64,000 nt of DNA from Eudorina sp. 2006-703-Eu-15. Lineage: Eukaryota > Chlorophyta > Chlorophyceae > Chlamydomonadales > Volvocaceae. Under the pieces are notes generated by a model. That model had not been told where the DNA came from and did not search any database. It was given only the letters and a program-made list of their open reading frames with translations. Positions 1 through 12,662 of the stretch are shown piece after piece. Numbering within the stretch: position 1 is the first letter of the stretch; every line of letters starts with the position of its first letter. The stretch is from the NCBI GenBank assembly GCA_003117195.1, contig BDSI01000090.1, forward strand, positions 372,001 to 436,000. The letters run 5' to 3'. The position numbers were made by a program, and so were the translations under genes.

Positions 1-296
1 CCATGGGCAGGGCCACCGGCAGGGCCGAGTGGGGGCAGAACCCGAACACGTAGCCGCGGTCGGTCCGGAACGCCTCGGCGTCCTCGCAGACCATGTGGGC
101 GGGAAAATAGGCCAGGCCACGGCCGACTGAGAACCGGACGAAGCGCTCCGATAGGCGCCCCGTGGTGAGGTGCAGCGGGGTGAAGGTTAGGGCGGCCAGG
201 ACCGCAGCGGCGGCCCAGGCGATTGGGCTGCAGAGCCCCATCCAGATGAAGCAGGTGATGACGGCGGGAAAGATCAACGCGGTCAGGTAGATGGAG
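1..296 (-). CDS. DGAT2-like acyltransferase, partial, runs off the left edge
   Basis: One reading frame on the minus strand is open from about position 350 to base 1. It encodes a hydrophobic pair of segments (around ALIFPAVITCFIW and AWAAAAVLAALTFTPL), then a YFPAHMVCEDAEAF stretch and GYVFGFCPHSALPVALPM at the edge. This order matches plant and algal type-2 diacylglycerol acyltransferases: a membrane hairpin, then a YFP block, then the FGYEPHSVLP-type block that carries the essential His. These enzymes add an acyl chain from acyl-CoA to diacylglycerol at the ER or lipid droplet. The 5' boundary of the exon is uncertain. An acceptor (TCCGCAG) would start it at 296, but the frame stays open further upstream. 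The rest of the catalytic domain lies outside the window. A monoacylglycerol acyltransferase of the same family is possible. Confidence 0.72.
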
Positions 297-3200
297 CTGC
301 GGATACGGATAACCGCGTGGGACAAGGAGCACGCGTGGTAAGGGAGGAGCGGGAAGGGGATGGGGCCAGCTCTTAAGAAGTGACGTACCAACAGAGTTAA
401 GGTGCTGCTTGGAACAAACCAACTGCCCGTGGCTTTTTGATTTGGAGGGGGAGTCTCTGGGGCAATGCATCGGAGACGTCGTGATTTCGGATTCGGATGT
501 TGGGGCGAGAAAGCGGTTCACAGGCGGCGCCGCGTTTGGTGCACGCTGCGGCCCCACGAACCTGGTAGTGCTGCAAAGGTACGGATGTACGGCACTGATG
601 GCAGCTGAGAAATTCAAGTGTTGCGCAAAGGTGTAATCGGATCCGCTGGCATGTGTGCTCAATTGGTAATCGGCCCTTAAAACAGGACGGGTATGGCGTG
701 CCGGAGCGCCGATGCTATTTGCAAGAACCACCACTTTAGCGTGCGGGAATAAAGCAATCGTGGAGGGCAACCGGAACGCAAAGACTGGGGGAGGCGCGAA
801 AAGCTTTCCCCGGAGTGTCACCCACACCCAGGAGCTAAGCTCAGGTGCAGGATGACCCTGAGATGCGCAGCCTCCTCCGCACCTAACGTATATGCCGACC
901 GCAAGGAACTCCAGTGTTGCATCGAAGACGTTGCGCACGAGGCGTTGGACCGGCATTCTCGCGCCCACGTCGCGGGTCGGCTGGGTCACTGATTCCTGTC
1001 TTGTGTTTGATTTATCCTTTTATAAGTTTTATGATCAGCATCCCATGGAGTTGGTGAATAGTGAACACACAGTTGAAGGGGAAACGCAAAATTTAGCACT
1101 GCATACGCTAGTCGGTTATATATAATGGGATCTGATGTCAGTCATAGTTTTAGAATATTTCAAGTTTTGGACAGTTCTGATCCGCGCAACTACTTTTTGT
1201 ACACAATCGCACGTCCGCTGGATTTTTGCATACTAGAGCCTAGCATAAGCGCAGCTGTTTTAAATTCCATTATAGAAATTGTGATCACTTCAGCTGGTTT
1301 CCAGTTATTGACTTAACGAACTCTGTCGTACAGACAGCCAGGTCAGATAAGGGGTCTTCTATCTTCCTGTGTCCAGATGCGTTAATGTTAAGGCATTTCT
1401 CCTCATACCAAGGAGGTGCCAAGAGCGTCGCGTCATAACATCGTGCAGTGTCTGAAAGCCCTTGCACTGCGCAACTATGGCCGCGCCGATGAGTCGCCCA
1501 CTTTCCCATGTAACGAGGAACGCGCGTCAGAGCTTTGGGATCCGGCCGACTTCTGGGCTCGTGCCGACTGTCCCCGCGCAAAGGCGACCCATGTTCGTCA
1601 GGGCAGCGGACGACGCGGCCCCGGGCCCCAACGAAGACTACCACCTTACCGCTGACACGATTCTTTGGAATGCAAAGCACAGCGCGGTCCTTCGCCAGCG
1701 CATCGCGCAGGTAGGAAGCTCGTCGGCCTGAAAGGGTTTAACGGCCATGGACAAAATCGCTGTTGACCCGAGTGCGTATTCATATGACGTAGTCTTAGCT
1801 TATCCTATTAATATCATGATGTTGGTTGGGAAAGATTTTGCCCCGCCTAGCCTGTTTCCTTGCGACTTCAAAACTTGCGCAATTGCGGTTGCAGGTGCGC
1901 GCCGCCGAGGTCGTTGCCGAGTCGAGCTCCAACCGGCCGGAGCTCCCACCTGTGAACGAAATAACTGCGCATGACGTCGACCAGAATCACGGTCGTCTGG
2001 TTCAGTGGCACGAGGACCAATGGCAACGCCTCAAGGCGACGCAAACAAGTATGTGGGACGACGAGCTTGGCCATTTTGGCGCGCCTTCCTAAATTCAAGA
2101 ACCTCGTGAGCGTGTGAGGACTTTATGGCGTGACACGTTTAGAGAACGCGTGGCGCACCTTACCTGAGCGGTTTGGCAGAGACCGCTAGTAACCGCCAAC
2201 GCTCGACCTCATCCTTGTCGATTGCTCATGTGGCTCTCGACCAACGGGGCTTCAGATTAAACCTTCTCCCGCAGTAGAGTACGCATATCGGATCTGTCAT
2301 GGCCACAGTCCGTATGTGAGCAACCTGGAGAAGCTGAGCGACAGAGAGCACGCGTGCGATCCCCATGCTGCGCTGACGGGAGGCATGACTAAGTAACAAT
2401 GTACCGAGGATGTTGAGAGGGACGTGGGTTGATCGTTTACGGATGATACGTGTGTGTCCTCGCAAGCTTGGTGTGGGAGTACTGTGCTCTTTTCAAGGAT
2501 GCGGCAAATGAGATAGAGGTTGTGTACTGAACATCCGGAGCCCAAGCTCATGGGGCGGAAAGAGGCACCCGGTTACCACTGCTGGCTATCGCACACATGT
2601 CTGAACGGGACTGCACCGGAGTGCGTGAGCCAACTCTCTCATGTTGGCGGATGCAGTCGGAGCCATGAACATCCGTTAAGTTTTATAACAATGACAGGAG
2701 GGCCAGCATCTTCAGCGCCAAGGCTGCTTGATGACATTTTGGAGCGTTTGGGATATAGGTCGGGCTGTTGATTAGCGATATGCCGAGGCGTCCGTTTGTT
2801 ACTGTACGACGTTGCCGCCTTGTCTCCGCCACTGGCGGTCTGTTGGGAGAGATTTGTGAGGCGCACGTCGCGCAGTGCATACATATAGTATCTTAAGTCA
2901 GTAACCGTATGTCCGGATAAGGCAGTCTGTTGAGCTGCTCCAGGTGATCCGAGCTCCTGTTTATGAGTACGTGCCACGGTACCGTAGAGCTGTACTTTTG
3001 CCAGTGCCTTGCTTCAGTGTACCCCTTTCGGCGCCCAGACTATCCTGTACACTTTCTCTGCCACGCTAGCTCTGGGCGATGTAAGTGGTTATACTTTTTG
3101 TTGTTTTGTTTTGCGCGGCATCCCTTTTGGCCCTTAAGGAATGGGCATGCCCGCATGCCAGCGTTTTCATTTGTTGGTGGACGGTTTTGTTATAGCGCCA

Positions 3201-4557
3201 TGTGGTGGCAGGGCCATGGGCTATCAGCCACACGGTAGGGTACGGTGGACGTTTTATGGCTAGCATCCTTCATATTGCAACCAAAGTCGAATTCCTGCTG
3301 TGTGATATGGCGCAGCCGATTTGGATCTTGATATCCATGTACCGTACACGCGGTACGGCAACTCAAGGATAACCTCGAACCCGAACGAGAGGCGTGAGTC
3401 GTGCTGTATGGTTGGTTGGGGTTCCAGCAACGCCGGAACAAGCCTGGCTGGCTTGACGTAGCGCAAGCGATTACGGTACAATATGATTCCTTGGCTGAAA
3501 ATCATGTAGAAATGGAGTTGCCCGATTGGCATAGGCGCTGTTGTCTTTTCCATGAGATGGCCTCTTGTAAACAATTAACGTCGACAATGACGGCCCACAT
3601 GAGGAATCTCCGCCTCCCCACTTTCCCTGTACCCGCTGTACCCCTCCCTCACCGTACTACCTGCCTTTGGGAGTGAGCTCTCAACTTGGTTTCGCGGTCC
3701 CGCGCTCCTCCCGGATCAACCAGCACCCGAACCGAGAGGCCGGGGCTCCAACCGGCGCTCACCCCTGTCGCCCCATCGCCTGCCCTCCAACACGGCACCT
3801 AGGGGCGCGCTGCCCTCGCGCATCGCACACTTCTGCAGCTCCCGTGGCTCCTGCCTGAAAGACGTGACAGATCAGCCAATGGCGTGACATCGGCTTGGCC
3901 AGTACTGCAATATCCGCATACCGTGAGGCCGCTGATAGAAAACATGTGGATGTACGGTACTACTTCCGAAACACGGACAGGACATGGTCACGGTCACGCA
4001 TCCTCGCTCACTCTCAATCACGACACCATGAGTTCCCATGTGCCCTTACCAGCTGCGCTGCGCCAGAGGAGGAGCACGTCGCCCAGTCGAGCCGAGCCAC
4101 AGCATCAGCAGCAGCATGCTAGGTGTTGGGATCCCTCGGGGCCCGCGCTCCCTCGCATCCGCTCGCTGGTCTTGGCCAAGGAAGGCAAGACGATGGGTAA
4201 GCAGCATCGGCCGAGGAGTGGCAGCCCCCACCGGGCGGTGCCCAACCCAGTCACTGCCACACACCAACAGGGCCGGTGAGACATTCCTTCCACCTAGGCG
4301 CCGCCGCAGCTTTGTGCACTCGCCCCACAGCCTCACGCCACTTGGCACGTCCGTTGCTCAACCTGCCCCTTTGCTAGCCCCATGCCACCACCAAGCCTGG
4401 CGGCCGTTCAGCTGAACCCCGGGCACAAGTGTCCCCATCCCAGCGTGATCAACGCTGCTTCATTCCTTCAATCCTCGCCGCCGCACACTCCAACCCCTCA
4501 ACCACACTGCCCCCTGGCCTTACACTGCTCCTGGGTCCTTCCCTGCCGGCCCACATC
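297..4557. other. Long stretch with no confident gene
   Basis: Between the DGAT2-like exon and the 3' end of the first GT47 gene I see no recognisable protein. The part from about 1000 to 1400 is AT-rich compared with the rest. Many medium-length open frames occur on both strands, but none resembles a known family apart from the weak two-exon candidate at 1592-2092. The 5' exons of the DGAT2-like gene probably lie in the left part of this stretch. TTACA at 4520-4524, the reverse complement of the algal poly(A) signal TGTAA, lies 34 bases past the stop of the GT47 gene and could end its transcript. Confidence 0.5.
1592..2092 (+). CDS. Possible two-exon gene fragment of unknown function
   Basis: A frame beginning with an ATG at 1592 reads MFVRAADDAAPGPNEDYH and on to LRQRIAQ, ending at a plausible donor (CAG|GTAGGA, about 1711). 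In the same phase an acceptor (GGTTGCAG, about 1890) opens a second frame starting VRAAEVVAESSS, rich in polar residues with QWHEDQWQRLK near the end, and a stop at 2090-2092. The join would give a small hydrophilic, probably helical protein. I recognise no family. The AT-rich surroundings and lack of further exons suggest either a short orphan gene or a decayed remnant. This is a weak call resting only on phase-matched splice sites and composition. Confidence 0.25.
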
Positions 4558-7500
4558 CTACTCCCCTCCCAGTTGTGATCCCTCGCTGCTTACGAGCCCT
4601 CTCCGCCGGTGTCGATGGCGGAAGTACTGCGAGTTAACGTGTGCCAACCGCCGCTCCAGGCCCGCCAATGTCCATTCGTACGCCATGCCGCCGTACTCCC
4701 TATTCCACACAAAGGCCCGCCAGTACTTGGCCATCCCCAGCCGCATCGCCGCCTGTTGCTCCTCCGAATAGCTTCGCAACAGCTCCACCAGGTGGGGAAT
4801 ATCCGACTTCCGCATGCGCACCGAGAACTCCTCGTACGGCAGGAAATCCTGTGGCGATGTGCCATGCAACCAGCAAGGCCGATGGGAGATACGAGGGCGG
4901 GCGGGCGGGTGGGTGGTGGCAGACAGGCGGGGGCCAGGCACCGATCTATTCTTGAGGCACTAAAACCAGAGACAGGTGTTGCAAAGCTCCTTACCTTTCC
5001 TTGTACGCGTCCAGACGTCCTGACTTCGTCCCCTCAGCCCCTGAACACCCGCACCCTCCTCCCGAACCCACTTCCCCGCACCCTCCTCCGCGCGCGCTCC
5101 CCCTACCTCGAACGCCTGATACACGTGGTCCTGGATGATGACGGGGATGCAACCAAACTCGATGGCCTGGACCAGCCGCAGCCCCCAGCCGTAACCGAAC
5201 CTGGGGAATTAAGGCACACGAGGCGGACAAGGGCGGATCAGGAAGCGCGGTATGGGCCCCAGGGCGGGGCGCAGGCCGCGCAGCAAAGCCAGGGATCCTG
5301 AGACGGGTTGCCTTGGCCTGCTAGCCAGCGACGTGATAAATGGCCCAGAAGCTGCTGCAGAGCTGCAACCACGCCCACCCAGAGCAGGCTTCTTTCAGGA
5401 GCGCATTATCGCTCACTCACACGGTGTGCACACGCAGTCAACTGCGGTGTGCCCCACTAGTCAGCCCTGCGGCCACTCACAGCGCGCACAGAGCATAACT
5501 GTCCCCCGTTATGGCCCCTCCCGCGCGCCTCATTGGTCATTGCTTGCCTCCGGTGGGAGGGCCCATCGGAGCCCATCCTCGCCACACCAGCAGTAGGGCT
5601 GGACGACCTTCAACTTTGCCCTTGCACCGCTTCCTCTCTCGCCGAGGGTCCGCCGATGGACTTGGTCCCCCTTGATTTTCGGTTTGATTCCCACTATTGC
5701 CAATCCATCTGCCCGCCCATCCTATCCCATCCCAGCTTCTCAGGGCAACACCCTCCCCTCTCAGTCAGTGCCGGCGCTTACGGCGCGATGCAGAACTTGG
5801 AAGTCCGCAGCAGCGTGGGGTAGGAGGGGGTCCGCCCCTCTATGAACTCGATGTCGTTGGGGCGGGGTGACAGCGAGGACAGCAGCTCTTTGATGGCCTG
5901 TGGGCGGGTGCAGGGCGCGGAGGGTGGGAGGCGGGGTGGGCACCGAAGGCAGCGGGCGGTCGCCTATCGCTAGAGGGGACGCTGGTGGTCCGGGCCACGG
6001 TAGGATGGGACGCCGGCGGACGGGCAACCGGAGGAACCAACCCAAGCCTCGGCTGCGTCTGACGTCATCCACACCCCGGCCAGCGGCACATGCCATGCGT
6101 TTTTGGTCAGACGCTCGGTCGGTAAGCCGGGGCAGCTGGGTCCCGATTACCAAGGCTGAGGTCGAAATGTGGAAGGGCGGAGGTGGCAGAGCGGTGTGTA
6201 GCAGGGTGCAACGAAGCGCAGCAGCGGCGAGCCAGGTGGGCGATGTGAACGTGTGTACGAGGGGCACGGGAGCCCGGAGGACACGCCCCCAAAGGACTCA
6301 CAAGCCGCACTCCGCCGCTGTACTCCTTGGCATCGCCCACCCCGCCCGCGAAGAAGAACAACAGCGTGCGGTTGCCGTCATTCCCCTTGTTGGACACCAG
6401 CCACTGCCGTGAGGAGAGGGGGAGGACGAAGAGGGGCGGCGCAGCGGGGTGTTGACCAGGGGGAGGTGCGACGAGGCCAGACAGGCAGGACGGGGACAGG
6501 GACGGAAAGCGACCCCGGTGGCGACGACTGGGCGCACGCGCACGGCCAGGCCTGCGGAGGCACGTGATGCGCTCGAACGCCCGCCTGTCTCGGCCGTGCA
6601 CGTGATGCTGCTGCGTCATCTCGAGAAGCCTCTGCAAGCTCAGCGCGTGTGGGTCTTCGAATGGGACTGGACTCGACTGCACTGGACCTGCCTCATGCCG
6701 GGCATCACAGGCCCGACTCTGTACGTGGCATGTGGGGGAGCCAGGATGTGGTAGCTAGTTGTCTGCCCGCATTTCGGAAGCGACTGATCACAGGGGCGAT
6801 GGGGCCACACATCTCGCCTCCGAAACGCGGGGATATTTCGCTGTTCATCCTCGTTTCGATGACGATCAATGTAAAGGGCGATGGGCGCCCCCGGCAACAG
6901 GCGGACCCGGCTGGCATGCGGACGAGCGACAGGCCCGCGCAGGGCCTTCCCCCAACGGCGCCAGGCGCAGCGCTCCCCAGCACCTGCCTTGTAGTACGCG
7001 TCCGTATGTACGGGCAGGATCTCGTTGAACATGTTGATGGCGGGGATGACCAGATCCCGCTTTATCTGGGGACGATAGCAACGAGATGACGGGATGCAGA
7101 GGAGGATTTGGATGGTGTGAGGGGCCGGTGCGGGTACCGGCAAAACACGGTTAAGGTCAGAGGAGCAGGAGGCGGGAGGGGTTGTCGGGTCTAGGCGTCT
7201 ATCTCTCGCAGGACAGGACAGGGCAGGACAGGGCGGTGCACGCGGAAGGAGCCGCACCAGACCCGGTGGGTGGTGGACCTGCCACAACGTCTAATCAGCA
7301 AGCGGTGACTCACGGTGCGGCCGCAAGGGCCCCTTACCCATCGTCAAGACAAGCTAGAAGTATTCATTCTTCATACCGCACCGTCACCAACATCCCTGAC
7401 CCAAAATTATGGCCCCAACTACGCAACTGCCCCCGAGACCTCCCTATGGCCCCACCTCCTGCCGCCAGCCCACCACCAATCCGGCCTTCCCCACCCCACC

Positions 7501-10500
7501 TGCACGCAGGCGTACTCCTGATTGTGGAATTGGTTCCAATCGATGCCCTTACGCTGCAGCCCAAAGTGCACCAACTTGATTGCGCTGTCCTGCATCCACC
7601 GCGGGGCGTGGCAGGTGCCTCGGTCCCCCGTCATGAAGTAGAAGTGGTCGGAGCCGCCTGGGCAGGGCGCGAGATTGCGGGTGCGGGTGGAGTTGGTGAA
7701 GGCAAGAGGTTAGGGAGGAAGCCTTCGCGGAGGGAGCATGTCAGTGCGGGATTGGGTTCCACGCAGCTGGGGATTCGGGTTTAGCTGGGGAATGGTTGCA
7801 GGAGGGACAGGGAACGGAGGGGAGGTGGATGTGAAACGAAATGGGTTGTTGGATTGCAGGGTTGTTGGATTGCAATAAGTCCGAGTGCATCGGTCAACGG
7901 CAACTCAACCGCTCCAGGGACCCGCGCGCACCTAGCCGCCGGGTAACAGCCTCATGCCAACCGGGAATGTGGCCCTACACCTGGTACTTAACCACCACCT
8001 CAAACAGCACCCACACAAGAAATGCCGCCCCCCGGGGACGCTGCGGCCCAAACCCTTTAACACACATTCGCGGCGGGTTGCTCGCTATAAACACATGCGC
8101 TGCGTCGCTGCAACCCCGGTGCATTGTCGGGCGGCTGACGGACCACACGCCTTCGCGCCGAGGGGCGGACTGGGGTCCACATAACCCCCTAGTACGCATG
8201 TACATGCCCAAGGCACCGGCGCACTCACGCGCCCAACCCCCTCCTCCCGCAGCGACCCACCTGTCCGGTTGTAGAAGGGCCAGCGCTGCCGCACGTAGTC
8301 AATCACGCGGGTCGCCTGGGGCACAGGGTCCCTCACGTTGCCGATGTAGAAGTAGAGCAGCATGGGCACGTAGAACAGGTTGGCCTCGTAGGGGTTCTCT
8401 GCAGGGAGGGCGGTGGAGGGCGGTGGAGGGCGGTGAGGGATGCAGGAAAATGGTTGGCAAATATCGCCTGCGCTGACTGCCAGAGGGTGGGAGGTGGGTG
8501 GGGGGAAGGGAGGGGGAGGATGGCGGATGGGGGCACGAGTCGGCACACAAGAGCCAGCGGTACACAACCAGCTGAGTGACTGTGAGTCGAAAGGGTTCGC
8601 ACACCGGTTGGCGGTAGGACAGGGCGGACAAAGTCTAAGCAATGCAACAGGCAATCCCCGCCCACGGTCAGGCACAGTCCACTGTAGGGCGCACTAGTAA
8701 TGGCAGACCTAAGGTGCAGTTTGCGCGAGGAGCTGGGGAGCTGTTTGAGCTTGGCCGGGTGTTCGGGGCCGAATGTTGATAGCTCCGCACATAATTAGGG
8801 GAGGGGCATGCTTCGCAGAGCTTCACATATCGCGCCGAGGGCAGGATCCAAACGTCACAAAAGAGAGCACTTTGAGCGCGCCCTCCAGCACCCTTCCTAC
8901 CCGTTCGTACGGCATTATCCTGCAGGTAGTACATCATGAAGTACTCGTATGCCTTGTACATGGCGTCCCGCCCAAAGTGCCCGTCGTTGTACTCGTACCT
9001 GCGGCCAGGGCATCATCCGTCCTGACCTCCGGCCTGTGGCCCATAGGCAACGCTGGGATCCCCAATACGGTCAGAGCTCAGATCTCTAGGTGCTAGAACG
9101 CAGTGGGGTGGGGCTGACCGGCCTCACAGCTACCCCCGCCCCCGGACAACAAAAGGCAGCTATCGGATTCCGGCTCAACCCTGTGTGCTGCTCACGCCAC
9201 CTAGCCACCCCCATCGACAGCACCAGCAGCGTAGTGCTGTTACGTCCTACTGAACGCAGCCCCTGCCCTGCCGTACCACACGGGGGCCCCGAGAGCTCTT
9301 ACGCACGGCACCGTCGCACTTACGGGAAGGCAATGTCCCAGGGCAAGTTGTACATGTAGATTTTAAGCTTCGTGGCGGGCCTGGGGAGGGGAGGGCCGGC
9401 ATGGTGGCGCAGCGTGTTAGATGCCAGGACGCCTGCGCGGCCGCAGCTGCACCCCAGGCCGCGCGCCTGGGCGCTGCATGGAAACCTTGATCCATTGAGA
9501 CTTCCAGCTGGGAGCCTTCCAGGAGGAGGGAAGCGGCGCTGCACCGGCGACCACAGGCCGCAGCCACCGCCACCACCACAACCCTGCAGTCCCAACCGTT
9601 AAGAGTCCCCGATCCGCAATCCAGCGTGGCCGCCACCGTCAGCCTCGGGCAGCTTGCACTCTTGACAATGCGTTGCCCACGTTCGTGACCGGCTGCTGTC
9701 GGAACGTGAATTGCCTCAAAACCTCAATCACGCCATCCAGGTCATCTCGCAACGGCCTATCCGGCCGCGCGGCATCCTTGTCACAAATTTATCTACATCC
9801 CGACGCCCCGCCGTGTTGCCCGCGTTGCTCGTGGCTCACCGCCCGGGCCCCACCATCCCACGCTGCGCAAACCTCCGTCTGGGTCCGGCCCACGACAACC
9901 TCCCAGCCCACCTGAGGTCCGGCACCGTGTCCGGCTGTGTCGGTTTGAACGCGGTGGTCCGGTGGCAGCCCTGTCCGAAGTAACCCGGCTGGCAGTGGCA
10001 GAAGCCGCTGCGGCACTGGCCCCGACCTCCGCAGTCGGGGCTGAACCAGCAAGCTTCCGTGTTGTCCACCTGCATCTCGCAGAGGGTAGGGCCGGGCGGG
10101 GCGGGGTAGGGCCGGGCAGAGTTGGTGACAAGCTGCGGAGCCCATCGGGCACGCCGCGAAGTCGCTCACCGCGGAAAGGCCGGGGCAAGGCGCGCGCTGA
10201 GGCGCCCGCCAAGGCCGTCCAGTGTGCATAAGGCCAGCAGCATGATAGCGACGGGACAGGGAAGTCAACTCCCTGGCCCAGAGCTGGAAGGTCTCCAAAT
10301 GCCGTGGGAGGGACTTGGCGGTTGGTGCCCGCCACCGCCAAGCCCCGCCCTCTGTCCGCCAGTCGATTCCCTGTGCAACCCCGTCAACTGCCTCCTCCGC
10401 ACATCGCATCCCGGTCCGCAGCCCCGCTCCGACCTCCCCTCCTCCTCGAGTCTTTATCAGATATTTGCTCTGACAGAAGCGCAGTATAAATATGTCTACC

Positions 10501-12662
10501 AATTTCCGATTACCCTCCTCCTCCTCCCTCTCCTCCTCCGCCGCACCTGCTCGCATGCAGTCCCGTTGTAGCCCTTGTGGCACAGGCACTGCGGTTCGGA
10601 CATGTGGACCCACTTGAAGCAGACCCCCCGACCGTTGGAACATGCGAAGGGGCACCGCTCCAGGGGGAAGACCTTGTGCCCGCCCGACCAGTTCGAATCA
10701 CCCCACTGGTCAGCCGGCAGCTCCGAGCTCATCTCACCCTGGGAAGGGAAGCACAGCCGCCCGGCAGCGGGGGGAGGGCGGCGACGAGGAAGGATAAGCA
10801 CCGGCGCTTGGGGCTTAAGGGAACCGCCCCTCTCCGTTGCTGTGCCGTCCTCAAGGGCTGCCAATATGCGGATCCGGTACATCACCCTGTGGTGCGGCCA
10901 CCGGGAGCCCCGTAGACGCAAGGCAAGCACCGTGCCCGCATCCGGTGGAACCCAGGCGCCTGGACGATGGGCCTGTGGGACCCACATGGACCCTGGCGAA
11001 AAGAATGGACGAGAGTAGTGGAATGCGAAATCACCGCCGAATAAGCGCTGGCGGAAGGGCACTTGCTCGCCACCAGCACCCGTCCCTGCCCCGCCGAAGC
11101 CAGTGCTAGTAGTAGGTAGTAGGCAAACGCAGGCGCCGACCAGGAGCGCCTTTTTCTCCCTGAGGCGCAGCGGCGACCAGGACCAGGAGTCGCTCACCGG
11201 GCGGGGGTAGTGCCGATACCATGTGGTCTCCGTTAGGAAATTCTCCGGCAGCCGGGAGTTGAGCGGCGCCGACTGGTTCTTGTGCACCCAGCAGCGCGCC
11301 TCCCACACGAACTGGCCCAGCTCGTGCGTGCAAGGGCTGGACCGCAGCCCGTCGCAGTAAAGCAGCTGGCAGGTCTTGTAGCACTCGCAGTTCTTGGGGT
11401 ACAGGTCGCCGCAGGAGCCTTCAGGGGGGACGGCCGCGGGGCAGAGGGACTGACAGGGGAGCGAGGCTGACAGACGGCAGCAGGACGGCGGCCCCCAGGC
11501 CCCGGATGGGCCTCACAAAGAAAGTCATTATCCGGGTTGGCCAACGGGAAAGGGCTGGAAACGGAACGGAAGCGAACTGTGATCAACGGGGCCACCCTGA
11601 GGGGGATCCGTTCGAGCACGGAGCAAAGTCCAAGCAAGCAACCGGCAGCTTTACAAATTCCGCCGGGGGGATAACAGCCCGGGGGGGATAACAGCACCGC
11701 CACCCGCACTGGCTGATATCCAGAAAGCAGAGATAAGTCCAGAAGATGCTAAAACAAATCGTGTGCTCGAAACCCTGCTGCGGCACATAGCATAGATCGG
11801 TTGCGGAGCCGCGTGCAATACCACGCCGACCCTCCACAAGGCCGCCGGTTGCCGTGCGGGCGTTATGACAACAGCTGCAGTGACGATTCAAGGCGGACAT
11901 GGGCTGTGGCAGCGCTCAGTGGCACCGGGGCCTGCCTGGCCGAGAGGAGTCAATGGTTGTGCATGTATGGGCCGAGGTACGGCTCGGAGTCAGAGTTGGG
12001 TTGTTCGGTACATTGACGGGCGCAGGGCTTCATAAGAAGTGGGGAGATCGTTGCGCGGCTACAATTGCAGAGGCGTGGGTCATGAAGCGGCTAAGGGGCA
12101 TGCGCCATGGCGAAATAAGGAAGCGGGTATGATGCCGTTGTGGTTATGATTTGGAACTGCCCGCCATGCATTCTCATTATCCGGGTTGCGACCGTTCAGT
12201 ACTCGCGCCTGCCGCACCCCTCTCAGGGGGACTACCCCGCAGACAAACGCTGGGTTCCTTTCCCCTTGCATATCATTGATTCCTGCATGTACGCCCCGTT
12301 CAATACGACAGTCCCCCCCCCGATTAAACACAGGGTGCTAACCTGGATCGTCCGGTGTTTGTCTGCATACGGACATCCGGTCAACCTCACATGCTGGCCC
12401 TGTGCAAAGACAAACAGCGGCCTGATTACTCCATTATACCCAATCCGCTAAGTATCGCTTTACCAGTTAGGAACAACTTGCGCTTACCTGTGTAGCCCCA
12501 AGGACACTCGCATTCTCCTGTTTCTGAATTGCAATTCCCACGATCAGTGCAACCAGGGGCACATTCAATTTTTTTCTCTTTAACTGCAGTCTCCGCGCAA
12601 AGTGCAGTTTGGACTGTCCACGCCAAAACCACCAAGGCTGCAAGTTCCTTGGCAGTCGACAT
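4558..12662 (-). CDS. Secreted EGF-module exostosin-like glycosyltransferase (GT47), copy 1
   Basis: I place 13 exons: 12662-12488, 11418-11198, 10738-10547, 10069-9912, 9380-9324, 8998-8901, 8398-8261, 7657-7500, 7065-6988, 6403-6302, 5897-5782, 5200-5107, 4848-4558. They total 1878 nt, 625 aa. The start has a clear signal peptide (LAALVVLAWTVQTALCA). Three EGF-like modules follow (about residues 33-60, 161-194, 203-232; for example CQPGYFGQGC). The exostosin domain runs from KLKIYMYNLPWD (about 253) through ANLFYVPMLLYFY, NRTLLFFFAGG and IEFGCIPVIIQDHV to the C-terminus. GT47 enzymes are Golgi inverting transferases that build glycans; in algae the targets are probably wall or matrix glycoproteins, but the sugar and acceptor cannot be read here. 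The intron between exons 9 and 10 needs a GC donor (AAG|GCAGGT), since the nearby GT breaks the frame. It is clearly more divergent than the tandem pair at 37-57 kb. Confidence 0.93.
7843..7874. repeat. Two-unit 16-bp tandem repeat in an intron
   Basis: GGGTTGTTGGATTGCA occurs twice back to back in the intron between exons 7 and 8 of the first GT47 gene. Confidence 0.85.
11663..11695. repeat. Two-unit tandem repeat in intron 1 of GT47 copy 1
   Basis: Two adjacent copies of CCGGGGGG(G)ATAACAGC differ by one G. It is a small local duplication with no sign of function. Confidence 0.8.
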
